From: a bacterium
GTDB lineage: Bacteria > Bacillota_I > Bacilli_A > Mycoplasmatales > Mycoplasmoidaceae
Assembly (NCBI GenBank): GCA_017645255.1
Contig: JAGCPI010000028.1
Location: 1-18,813 of the forward strand
Reading direction: 5' to 3'
DNA: 18,813 nucleotides
The position numbers were made by a program, and so were the translations under genes. Every line of letters begins with the position of its first letter. The stretch's first letter is position 1. This document shows, one piece after another, positions 1-9,279 of the stretch. The notes below the pieces were generated by a model that made no database searches, had not been told where the DNA came from, and saw only the letters and a program-made list of their open reading frames with translations.

Positions 1-2
1 CA

Positions 3-59
3 ACATGCCACGCCAAATGTTTAATTGAAAATCAAGCAATCAAATTTTTGATGAAATAA
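3..59 (+). CDS. Possible 3' end of an upstream gene (partial)
   Basis: Frame 3 is open from the window edge to TAA at 57-59, and that stop lies 2 nt before the terminator stem at 62-87. The visible 18 residues contain a Cys-x2-Cys pair near the start and a lysine-ending tail. I do not recognise the protein. The other two frames also end nearby, at TAA 22-24 and TAG 65-67, so the frame is chosen only because its stop sits just ahead of the hairpin. This could equally be non-coding. Confidence 0.22.
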   Translation, partial: TCHAKCLIENQAIKFLMK

Positions 60-61
60 AA

Positions 62-90
62 AAATAGGAGTAAAAATTCTCCTATTTCTT
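62..90 (+). terminator. Hairpin, probable terminator of the upstream unit
   Basis: AAATAGGAG (62-70) pairs perfectly with CTCCTATTT (79-87) around an 8-nt loop. The T-run on the + side is short, while the minus strand has a better T-run (complement of the A-run at 57-64), so it could act in both directions. Confidence 0.5.
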
Positions 91-91
91 G

Positions 92-97
92 TATAAT
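92..97 (+). promoter_or_regulatory. TATAAT box upstream of the structured leader
   Basis: A perfect TATAAT with no convincing -35 box. It would start a transcript near 104, just before the inverted repeats at 110-124 and 140-160. It may drive a short structured RNA or be an upstream start for nfo. Confidence 0.3.
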
Positions 98-139
98 TTT
101 CTCGAAATACAAGTGTTGCACTTGAACTTGCAATTCGGG

Positions 140-168
140 AAAATACTGACAAAGTATTTTTCATTTTT
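140..168 (+). terminator. Terminator-like hairpin in the nfo leader
   Basis: AAAATACT (140-147) pairs with AGTATTTT (153-160) around the loop GACAA, and a T-rich tail runs to 169. It overlaps the -35 area of the nfo promoter. It could end a short RNA started at about 104 or act as an attenuator of read-through into nfo. Confidence 0.4.
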
Positions 169-176
169 TATATAAT
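146..176 (+). promoter_or_regulatory. Probable nfo promoter
   Basis: Perfect TATAAT at 171-176, with CTGACA at 146-151 (5 of 6 matches to TTGACA) at a slightly long 19-nt spacing. Transcription would begin near 183, giving nfo a 5' leader of about 50 nt. Confidence 0.5.
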
Positions 177-232
177 ACATTCTTCATTTTTATTTAGAAT
201 GATATTAATAATAAAAACAAGGAGGAAACACT

Positions 233-1141
233 ATGAAGCAAGAAACGTCAAATCAACCATATGATTTGTTACTTGGTTCCCACTTACCAATGAGTGCACC
301 TCATTATTTTTTGCAAACAGTGCATACTGCCATTGTATTTGGGGAAAATGCTTTCATGGTTTTTACCGGGCCACCACAAAGTACGACCCGTATACCATTA
401 GATAAATTAAATTTAACTCAAGGTCAAGAATTATGACTGAAGCAAGGATATAGCATGCATAATCTTGTTGTGCACTGCCCATATATTATTAATCCTGCTA
501 CCAGTGATCAACAAAAGCAACGGTTTTGCATTAACTTTTTGTACCAAGACATTTTAAGAACGACCCAAATGGGGATTAAGTATTATGTCTTACATCCAGG
601 GAAATACATGGATGCTGATTTACAAACTGGAATTAAAAACTGTGCCTTTGTCCTTAATGAAGTACTAAAAGCATTGGGGGACAATGTTGATATTTGCATT
701 TGTTTAGAAACCATGGCGGGGCTTGGCACTGATATTGCTAGCACCTTTACCAACATTAACCGCATCATTGTGCAAATAAATGACCGCACGAAAATTGGGG
801 TATGTATTGATACATGCCACATTTGGGATGCTGGATATGATGTAAATGACATTGATAATGTTTTAACTGACTTTAATAATGCCATTGGTTTACCATACTT
901 AAAAGTAATTCACTTAAACGATTCAAAAAATGGGATGAAATCCCACAAGGACCGTCACGCAAACATTGGCTATGGTCAAATTGGATTTGATACCTTAGTA
1001 AAATGAGCATGACATCCTTTAACTAACCATGTCATCAAAATTTTAGAAACTCCTGCTGTGAATGGCATCATGCCATACAAGGAAGAGATTGCGATGATAA
1101 AAAATACAAAATTTGACGATTGGATAAAAAATGAACATTAA
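233..1141 (+). CDS. nfo: Endonuclease IV (AP endonuclease)
   Basis: Base-excision repair enzyme that cuts the backbone 5' to abasic sites using three zinc ions on a TIM barrel. Read with TGA as Trp (434, 1004, 1010) it is 302 residues, slightly longer than the roughly 285 of E. coli Nfo. All nine metal ligands of the family can be placed: His81 (VVHCPY), His121 (VLHPGKY), Glu159 (CLETMAG), Asp193 and His196 (GVCIDTCHIWDAGYD), His227 (VIHLND), Asp240 and His242 (KDRHANIGYG), and Glu272 (ILETP). ATG 233 follows a strong AAGGAGG at 219-225. The last 11 nt overlap the start of the Fur-like gene, so the two are probably co-transcribed and translationally coupled. It appears intact. In a reduced genome it is likely the main AP endonuclease. 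Confidence 0.95.
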
Positions 1142-1658
1142 AGTAGAAGATAAGAAAATTATTAAACAAAAAATTTGGGACATGTTTGCCCAAAATCATT
1201 TAAGAGTCACTGATGCAAGAAGAGCGATTATTGATGTGCTTCTTCGCGGATGTCATCATTCGCATACCATTAATGGTATTAGAGAACATTTAAAAAATGC
1301 ATCAATCAAAATTACGGTTGCATCCATTTATAATAATTTGGCCCTTTTAAATGACTTAGGCATCATCATGGGATATTACAATTTTGCTGAAAATGAAGTT
1401 GCGTTTGAACTAAACGTGCTTAACGAAAAAATTCATGTGCATTTTTATGATGTTGATAAAAAGAAATATGTGTATGTTGGTGATTCCCCTGAAGTCATTA
1501 ACCTTTTAAACGAACGGTGTGCATCACTAGGTTATGATTTGACCGTGGGAATTATCACTTTGCACGTTAAAAAACACGTTGATGCAACTAAAGATCAAAA
1601 AGCAACTGCTAATCCTAGTAAAATTGCTTTGGCCCAAGATAATGTTTCAAAGAATTAA
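1131..1658 (+). CDS. fur: Fur-family metal-responsive regulator
   Basis: A 175-residue protein with the Fur/PerR/Zur winged-helix fold: an N-terminal RVTDARRAIIDVLL helix (residues 25-38), then a recognition segment around TVASIYNNLALLNDLGII (62-79), which matches the family's T-(V/I)-Y-R-x-L-x-x-L pattern. The family binds DNA as a metal-loaded dimer and represses uptake or stress genes. A His-x-His pair at 102-104 matches the regulatory metal site, but the Cys-x2-Cys pair that normally follows it is missing (the sequence runs FYDVDKKKY) and no later Cys pair replaces it. The C-terminal tail from about residue 150 is hydrophilic and unlike the family. The gene has no Shine-Dalgarno sequence of its own and starts inside the end of nfo. 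Which metal it senses cannot be read from the sequence. Confidence 0.82.
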   Translation: MNIKVEDKKIIKQKIWDMFAQNHLRVTDARRAIIDVLLRGCHHSHTINGIREHLKNASIKITVASIYNNLALLNDLGIIMGYYNFAENEVAFELNVLNEKIHVHFYDVDKKKYVYVGDSPEVINLLNERCASLGYDLTVGIITLHVKKHVDATKDQKATANPSKIALAQDNVSKN

Positions 1659-1666
1659 AAATTAAA

Positions 1667-1672
1667 TATAAT
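1667..1672 (+). promoter_or_regulatory. Probable rplKA promoter -10 box
   Basis: Perfect TATAAT in the 103-nt gap between the Fur-like gene and rplK. The -35 region is weak, as is usual in mollicutes. Initiation near 1679 would place the whole hairpin at 1692-1738 in the mRNA leader. Confidence 0.45.
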
Positions 1673-1691
1673 TACTACATATATTAAAAGT

Positions 1692-1738
1692 TGTAGCACG
1701 TAGAAGCCAAAACCAAATGGTTTTGACGTTAAACTACA
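1692..1738 (+). promoter_or_regulatory. Candidate L1-binding autoregulatory hairpin in the rplKA leader
   Basis: Three nested helices are visible: TGTAG (1692-1696) with CTACA (1734-1738), ACGT (1698-1701) with ACGT (1726-1729), and CAAAACC (1708-1714) with GGTTTTG (1719-1725) around the loop AAAT. The bases AGAAGC (1702-1707) are unpaired on one side only. In E. coli and other bacteria L1 represses its own rplK-rplA mRNA by binding a leader structure with an asymmetric internal loop that mimics 23S rRNA. Position and shape fit that role, but I cannot align the loop confidently to the L1 consensus. Confidence 0.4.
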
Positions 1739-1761
1739 TAAAGAACATGGAGGTGTTGCTT

Positions 1762-2244
1762 GTGGCTGCAAAGAAAACAATTACCCGTTATGCAAAGTTA
1801 AACCTAATTGGTGGACAAGCTAAACCCGGACCAGCATTAGCGTCCGTTGGAATTAACATGGCATTGTTTACTAAACAATTTAACGATGCGACGAAGGATC
1901 AAAACGGCAAGGTAGTTGCAGTTTGAATTACTGCGTACTCTGATAAGTCCTTCGATTACGTTATTAAAACAACTCCTGCTTCCATTTTAATTAAGGAAGC
2001 AGCCAAGGTCCAAAAAGGAGCGAAGAATCCAAAGACTGATCATGTCGCTTCAATTACCCACGACCAAGCATTGCAAATTGCAAGAGCAAAGATGAAAGAT
2101 CTAAACACGACTGATGAAGAAGCTGCTGTTCGCATGATTGCTGGTACAGCAAGAAACATGGGAATTACCGTGGAAGGTTTAGATCAAAATAAGGATGCAA
2201 AAGCACAACCAGTTGCTAATGCAGCAGGAAAGGAAGGTAAATAA
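1762..2244 (+). CDS. rplK: 50S ribosomal protein L11
   Basis: L11 of the large-subunit GTPase-associated centre, where it binds 23S rRNA and contacts elongation factors. The 160 residues (TGA 1924 read as Trp) carry the usual N-terminal domain with a proline-containing [16 protein letters not shown] segment and an RNA-binding C-terminal domain ending in the family pattern [16 protein letters not shown]. About 20 extra residues, rich in Ala, Lys and Gln, extend the C-terminus beyond the usual roughly 141. GTG 1762 is chosen as the start because GGAGGTG at 1749-1755 lies at ideal distance and the protein then begins [13 protein letters not shown] like other L11 proteins. The in-frame ATG codons at 1717 and 1747 would add an unrelated tail, and 1717 falls inside the leader hairpin. 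rplA follows after 2 nt. Confidence 0.95.
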
Positions 2245-2246
2245 TC

Positions 2247-2930
2247 ATGAGTAAGCACGTTGGAAAGAAAATGAAAGCTGCCATTGCATTATATGACCCT
2301 CTTAAAGTCTATCTTGCTGATGAAGCTGCTGGCATTGTTAAGAAAGTATCTTATGCAAAGTTCCAAGGTCCAATTAATATTGCCATTAAATTAAACTTGG
2401 ATACAACCAAAGCTGAACAACAATTAAGAGGAACCATTTCCTTACCAAACGGTACAGGTAAACAAGTTCGGATTGTTGCACTAGCTGATAACGTAAGTAA
2501 AGAAGATGCTAAAGAAGCAGGAATTGATTATTTAGGTGGTAAAGAATTAATTGACAAGATTAAACAAGGTTGATTAGACTTTGATTTAATTATTACTACT
2601 CCTAAATTCATGCCTGAATTATCCAAACTTGGTAAAATCTTAGGACCACGTGGTTTAATGCCAAACCCTAAGACGCAAACCGTAACGACCGATATTATTG
2701 GCACTGCTAAATCCTTTAAAAAAGGACGTTTTGAATACCGCACTGATTCTTATGGAATCATTCACTGTCCAATTGGTCAAATTTCATTTACTGATGAACA
2801 ATTAGCACAAAACATCAAGTTCATGATTGAAACCATTCGCACCCGTCGCCCAAGCACGGTTAAAGGGGACTTTATTCAAAGCGTTGTCGTGGTACCAACA
2901 ATGGGACCTGCAGTCAAGGTAAAATTCTAG
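2247..2930 (+). CDS. rplA: 50S ribosomal protein L1
   Basis: L1 forms the mobile stalk at the ribosomal E site and, in many bacteria, represses translation of its own operon. Full length is 227 residues with TGA 2571 read as Trp. The family signature LGKILGPRGLMPNPK is visible, followed by the C-terminal segment with TVKGDFIQSVVVVPTMGPAVKV. The start ATG lies 2 nt after the rplK stop, so the two are coupled. A strong intrinsic terminator follows within 25 nt, making rplK-rplA a closed two-gene unit. Confidence 0.95.
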
Positions 2931-2952
2931 GATTTTACTCATCTTTAAATAA

Positions 2953-2985
2953 AATAATCAGGTCAAACCCCTGATTATTTTTTTT
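2953..2985 (+). terminator. Intrinsic terminator of rplKA
   Basis: AATAATCAGG (2953-2962) pairs perfectly with CCTGATTATT (2970-2979) around a 7-nt loop, followed by a run of eight T. Confidence 0.85.
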
Positions 2986-3016
2986 ATTAGACATTAAAAA
3001 AATAAAAATAGAAATT

Positions 3017-4558
<1,542 letters not shown>

Positions 4559-4584
4559 TGATTTCAAAAATTATTATTATTATT

Positions 4585-4590
4585 TATAAT
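4585..4590 (+). promoter_or_regulatory. Probable tig promoter -10 box
   Basis: Perfect TATAAT 30 nt upstream of the tig ATG, in the 61-nt gap after lysS. The -35 match is poor. Confidence 0.4.
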
Positions 4591-4619
4591 TAATACTGAT
4601 TATTGAAAGGAATACAAAG

Positions 4620-6047
4620 ATGATTAAAATAATTGAAGAAAAAGATGATGCTGAAAAGCATCTTCACCAAATTACTTTAAGTTTCGATAAAGAAGAATTC
4701 AATAAAGCAAAAGAAGCAGTTGATCACAAATTAGCTGAAAACATTGAAATCAAAGGTTTTCGAAAAGGAAAAGCTCCAATTGAAGAAGCAAGAAAGTTCA
4801 TTAACCCAACTGAAGAATTAAACCAAACAATGAACAAGTTAGCAACAGAAGGATGACACTGAATTGTTAAGGATTACCGTGATCACCCTGAAAAAGAACC
4901 TAACTTCTTCATTGACCGTGATCCAAAAACATACCCAGAAGGTTTTAAAGAAGATAACTTGCAAATTCGTTACTCTTTTGATTTAATTCCAACTGCAACT
5001 GTTAATCTTGACGCCATGAAATTAACTGTTAAACCAAGCGAAGTTACTGATCAAGATGTTCAACAACGCATTAACCAAGACATTGAAAGCAATGCTACAT
5101 TAGAACCAAAAGCTGAAGGATCTGCTGTTGAAAACGGGGACACTGCAGTATTTGACTTTGAAGGTAAATTAGTTGGTGATGATGGTAAAGTTGAAGAAAA
5201 ACCATTTGAAGGTGGCAGTGCTAAATCATTTGATTTGGAAATTGGGTCGCACCGCTTCATTCCTGGTTTTGAAGAACAAATTATTGGTATGAAGCCAGGG
5301 GAAGAAAAAGACATTCGGGTTACTTTCCCTCATGAATATGACGAAAAGTTCCGTGATAAGAATGCTGTTTTCCACATTAACTTGCACGAAATTAAACAAA
5401 CTCACCGTCCAACATATAATGATGAATTTGTTAAGACTTTAAACATTCCTAATGTTGACACTGGCGAAAAACTACGGGCTCACTATAAAGAAGAATTAGC
5501 AAAGCAAAACGCTGAAAGTTACAAAGATGAAGCCATGAAAGAAATCAGCGAACAACTAATTAAGAACAGTAGTTTGTCTTATTATCCTGATTTCTTAGTA
5601 AAAGAAGAAGTTGACCGGATTAACCAACAAACTGAACAAATCTTAAAGGCTTATTACAACAAGACCTTGGATGAATACCTAGAACTTGTTCACCAAACCA
5701 AAGAAGAACACAATAAGCAAATCGAAGAAAATGCGAAGAATAACATTTTGTTATACTTTGACATTAACGAAGTTGCTAAGCAAGAAAAACTAAAAGTAAC
5801 TGCTGAAGAAATTGATAAGAAGATGGATGAAGAAGCCATTAAGAATCAATTGAAAGCAATTGAAGAAAAATACAATCCTGACAAGAAGCCAGAAATTAAC
5901 GAAGAAATTAAGACTGATGTTCGGATGCAACTTGGCGTTAACCTTATTAAGGAAAAAGTTGACAACTTCCTATTTGACATGTTAACAAAGAAACAACAAC
6001 AAGAAAGTAGTGCAACTGAAAATAAGTCTGAATCTACAAGTAAATAA
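4620..6047 (+). CDS. tig: Trigger factor, ribosome-associated chaperone
   Basis: Binds beside the ribosomal exit tunnel and shields new chains; it also has peptidyl-prolyl isomerase activity. The 475 residues (TGA 4854 and 4860 read as Trp) follow the three-domain plan: an N-terminal ribosome-binding domain with the signature GFRKGKAP at 46-53 (family GFRxGKxP), an FKBP-type isomerase domain at about 170-260 (from GDTAVFDFEGKL to FHINLHEIK, with IPGFEEQIIGMKPGE in the middle), and a helical C-terminal cradle rich in Glu and Lys. It ends in a short Gln/Ser/Thr-rich tail. AAAGGA at 4606-4611 precedes the ATG. A terminator and then the lon operator follow, so it is transcribed separately from lon. 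Confidence 0.95.
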
Positions 6048-6069
6048 TTGATTTAACATATAAAATATA

Positions 6070-6105
6070 AAATAGCAAACTAGCCAAAAGTTTGCTATTT
6101 TTATT
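6070..6105 (+). terminator. Intrinsic terminator of tig
   Basis: AAATAGCAAAC (6070-6080) pairs perfectly with GTTTGCTATTT (6090-6100) around a 9-nt loop, followed by a T-rich tail. Confidence 0.85.
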
Positions 6106-6112
6106 AAAAAAA

Positions 6113-6139
6113 TTAGCACTCTTTTGTTAAATGTGCTAA
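6113..6139 (+). promoter_or_regulatory. CIRCE element (HrcA operator) upstream of lon
   Basis: TTAGCACTC, a 9-nt spacer, then ATGTGCTAA. The CIRCE consensus is TTAGCACTC-N9-GAGTGCTAA, so the left arm is perfect, the spacing exact, and only the two innermost bases of the right arm differ. CIRCE is the binding site of the heat-shock repressor HrcA. It lies 38 nt upstream of the lon ATG and just before a TATATA -10 candidate at 6143-6148, where bound repressor would block transcription. It predicts heat induction of lon. Confidence 0.88.
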
Positions 6140-6176
6140 GATTATATAAACCTTAGAACTAAAGGAGAGATAAAAG

Positions 6177-8675
6177 ATGAAACTTCCAGTATTAATTACT
6201 CGTGATACCATTGTATTTCCTGAACATGAAGTCCAAATTGAAGTCGGACGGGAAATCAGCATTAATGCAATCAAATTAACCAAAGATTTAACCCCTGATC
6301 CAAATGATGCTGATAGCGAATCATTAAAGGACATGATTCTTGTCGTACCACAAATTGACATGAACCAAGATGATATTACTAGTGTTGATCAATTTTATAA
6401 ATATGGTACGTTGGCCAAAATTACTGAATGCAAGCAACTTAATGCCAATGATGAAGAATATACTTTAAAGTTAATGGGTGAATACCGCATTAAGTTAACT
6501 AATTGCGAATTCGATGAAGAAAAACATTGTTTCATGGCTGATTACAACAAGATTACTAATCGCTATGTGACTGATGGGGGCAATGTCGCACTAAAAGAAA
6601 AAATTATTGCCCAACTGCAACAATTAAGTCAATTAGATCCAACTTTATATCCAATTACTAGTGATGAAGTAAAACAATTAGAAAGTCAAGCAAACTTTGC
6701 TAAGTTTGTTGACCAAGTTGCACTAATTGCTAACTTTAACACTGCTGATTGTGACTACTTACTTGGTGAACAATCAGTGATTAGTCGATTGGAAAAAGTA
6801 ACTTCGATTCTTGATAACGAAATCAACAAAATTAAAAAGAATAAACAACAGCCCAAGGTTGATAGTAATTTTTCCAAAAAAGTTGATGGTGAAATCAATG
6901 CCAAAATTAACAATGATTTAACCAAACAACAACGGGAATTTTATTTACGTGAAAAATTAAAAGCCATTCGGGATGAACTAAATGAAGATGGCAGTGAAGA
7001 TTCTGTTGATGCAATTAGAGATAAAGTTCAATCTAATCCTTATCCAGAACACATTAAGAAGAAAATTTTGTCCGAATTAAAGCGGTACGAAACTGCACAA
7101 ATGCAAGAATCTTCAATGATTAAATCTTACATTGACTGATTAGTTAACTTACCGTGATGACAAAAAACAACTGATAACAAGGACATTTCCAAAGTTGAAG
7201 AAGTTTTAAATAAGAGTCACTATGGACTAAAGAACGTCAAGGAACGGATTTTAGAATATCTTGCGGTATTTACTCGCAAGCAAAATTCGAAGGCGCCAAT
7301 TATTTGTTTAGTAGGTCCACCAGGAGTTGGTAAAACCAGTTTGGCATTTAGTATTGCCAATGCGTTAGGCAAGAAATGCGTTAAGGTATCACTAGGTGGG
7401 GTGCGTGATGAAGCTGCCATCAAAGGACACCGACGCACTTACTTGGGTTCGATGCCCGGTCGAATTATCACTGGCATGAAGAAAGCGGGCGTAGTTAACC
7501 CCGTATTTATTCTTGATGAAATTGATAAACTTTCCGCTTACGATAGTGAACGAGGGGGGGACCCAGCTAACGCTTTGCTTGAAGTACTTGACCCTGAACA
7601 AAATAACCGTTTTAGTGATGACTACATTGAAGATGAATACGATTTATCAAAAGTAATGTTCATTACCACTGCTAACTATGAAGAAAACATTCCCGAAGCT
7701 TTACACGACCGGTTGGAAATCATTCGGTTATCTAGTTACACCGAAAATGAAAAAGCTTCGATTGCCAAAGAATATTTAATTCCAAGAACATTAGATGCAT
7801 ATGATTTAACTCCTGAACAATTATCCTTTACTGATGATGCCATTAAATATTTAATTCGTTCTTACACCATGGAAGCAGGGGTGCGGGAACTTGAACGGCT
7901 CATCCAACGAATTGCTCGAAAGTTCATTGTCCGCTTGAACAAGGGTGAAATTGATCACCAAGTCATTGATAATGATGCAGTTAAAGCATACTTGAAGAAA
8001 GAAATGTACAACTACACCAAACGCGATGAAGAACCTGTACCAGGAGTTGTGAACGGAATGGCATACACCTCAGCCGGGGGTGATTTACTTCCAATTGAAG
8101 TTACCTCTTACAAAGGTAAAGGTAATTTAACCATCACTGGTAACTTAAAAGAAACCATGAATGAATCAGTGAAGGTTGCGTTAGGTTTTGTTAAATCAAA
8201 TGCCGAAAAATACCGCCTTGATCCAAACATGTTTAGCAAGATTGACCTACAAGTACACGTGCCAAGTGGAGGTATTCCAAAAGATGGTCCAAGTGCGGGA
8301 GTAACCTTAGTTACTGCCATTTTATCCTGCTTAAAGAAATGTCCGGTTCCATCAACCATTTCGATGACTGGTGAAATCATGTTACGGGGTAAAGTTGGAA
8401 TCATTGGGGGAGTTAAGGAAAAGACTATTTCCGCCTTTCGCAGTGGTATTAACGAAATCTTTATGCCAATTGATGACGAAAAGTACTTGGATGATGTTCC
8501 TGATGAAATTAAAGATAAAATAACGTTCCACTTCGTGAAAGTTTATGATGATATTTACAATTGCTTGTTTAAGCAATTTGATGAAGAACACATGAACGAA
8601 GATGAATCCAATTTACCAGCAGTTGAAGTAAACAAGACAGTTGGTAAAGACGATGATGAAGATAAAGACGAATAA
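6177..8675 (+). CDS. lon: ATP-dependent protease Lon
   Basis: Cytosolic AAA+ serine protease that unfolds and degrades damaged and regulatory proteins. The 832 residues (TGA 7137, 7155 and 7158 read as Trp) show a Lon N-domain starting KLPVLITRDTIVFPEHEV, a helical linker with QREFYLREKLKAIRDEL, an AAA+ module with Walker A GPPGVGKT at 380-387 and Walker B VFILDEIDK, and the C-terminal protease domain. The catalytic dyad is Ser706 in PKDGPSAG and Lys749 in GGVKEK, with the same 43-residue spacing as E. coli Ser679/Lys722. A very acidic tail of about 25 residues follows the protease domain and makes the protein longer than E. coli Lon (784). AAAGGAG at 6161-6167 sets the start. A CIRCE operator upstream and a terminator downstream make it a single-gene heat-shock unit. 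Confidence 0.97.
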
Positions 8676-8694
8676 TTACTAATCTTCAGCAAAA

Positions 8695-8732
8695 AAATAA
8701 GAACAAGAGCAAAATCCTGTTCTTATTTTTTA
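8695..8732 (+). terminator. Intrinsic terminator of lon
   Basis: AAATAAGAACA (8695-8705) pairs perfectly with TGTTCTTATTT (8718-8728) around a 12-nt loop, with a T-run after it. Confidence 0.85.
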
Positions 8733-8783
8733 TTTAATTTAATAAAATATTTACTATGTTAATACACAAAGGAGTTTACAAAC

Positions 8784-9149
8784 ATGATGGATTGATCTGA
8801 TAAGAAAACGCAAGACATTGCTTGAAAAAATGCATCCAGTTTTGAAACTGATGATCCGCACCAATGAAAAGTATGCTACATTTGTTATCCTGATTTTAAG
8901 GATAAATTTGTGAATGGTACCAAATTTCCGGACGGAAGAATAAAAGAAAAAGATGAAGTAAGAATGAAATATGATTTATATAACCGCAATGATATGCAAT
9001 TTGGTTGAGTGGTTGACCACATTGACGGTAATAAATCAAATAATGACCCTTCAAATCTTGTCGCAGTCCACTGTGATTGTGCCAACCTCAAACACCACGC
9101 TGATTACACCGAACAATTTAAGCGATACAAAAAAAATAGTAATCAATAA
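8784..9149 (+). CDS. Small HNH-nuclease-like protein
   Basis: A 121-residue ORF that appears only when TGA is read as Trp (four of its five in-frame TGA codons fall at Trp4, Trp14, Trp28 and Trp75). Visible features are a Cys-x2-Cys pair (31 and 34), Asp78-His79 in VVDHIDGNKSNNDPSNL, Asn91, then HCDCANLKHH (96-105). A DH pair, a downstream NL and a Cys/His pair before an Asn are the layout of the beta-beta-alpha-metal HNH nuclease fold with zinc-ribbon ligands; His79 would be the general base. AAAGGAG at 8768-8774 precedes the ATG. No methylase or specificity gene is adjacent, so it is not an obvious restriction system. It sits alone between the lon terminator and the L10 leader. The fold is likely; the biological role is unknown. 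Confidence 0.7.
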
Positions 9150-9171
9150 TTTTTCATATAAAATTTAAGTG

Positions 9172-9261
9172 CAATATATCAAAGACAGCAACGAACTTTA
9201 AATTAAAGTTTTAAAAATATTGCTTAGATATATTTATTCAATCATTGATTTTGATATATTG
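9172..9261 (+). promoter_or_regulatory. L10-type leader RNA of rplJL, with a competing stem
   Basis: The core matches the L10 leader known from many bacteria. AATATATC (9173-9180) pairs with GATATATT (9227-9234), followed inside by the conserved-looking AAAGACAGCAA (9181-9191), whose GCAA (9188-9191) pairs with TTGC (9220-9223). An inner hairpin joins AACTTT (9194-9199) and AAAGTT (9205-9210). The L10-L12 complex binds this structure and represses rplJL. A second segment, TTTGATATATTG (9250-9261), is a perfect complement of 9172-9183 and excludes the first stem. It ends 18 nt before the rplJ ATG and has no T-run after it, so control would be translational rather than by termination. Confidence 0.72.
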
Positions 9262-9279
9262 TGAAATTAAGATATCAAC

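Noticed and set aside
98..140. tRNA-like or tRNA remnant in the nfo leader
   Set aside because: There is pairing, but no T-arm sequence, no CCA end and no anticodon arm of the right geometry.
583..885. Minus-strand ORF of 100 codons inside nfo
   Set aside because: Opposite-strand shadow of a clearly conserved gene; no RBS and no recognisable protein.
1717..1761. Longer L11 starting at ATG 1717
   Set aside because: The extra residues do not look like L11, the ATG lies in the loop region of the leader hairpin, and GTG 1762 has an ideal Shine-Dalgarno.
5060..5314. Minus-strand ORF inside tig
   Set aside because: Shadow of the FKBP domain coding sequence; composition follows the complementary codons and there is no start signal.
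8108..8404. Minus-strand ORF of 98 codons inside lon
   Set aside because: Lies fully within the Lon protease domain, with no RBS or promoter.
8971..9168. Plus-strand ORF overlapping the end of the HNH-like gene in another frame
   Set aside because: The HNH frame has an RBS, a proper length and family motifs; this one has low-complexity Ile/Thr-rich sequence and runs into the rplJ leader.
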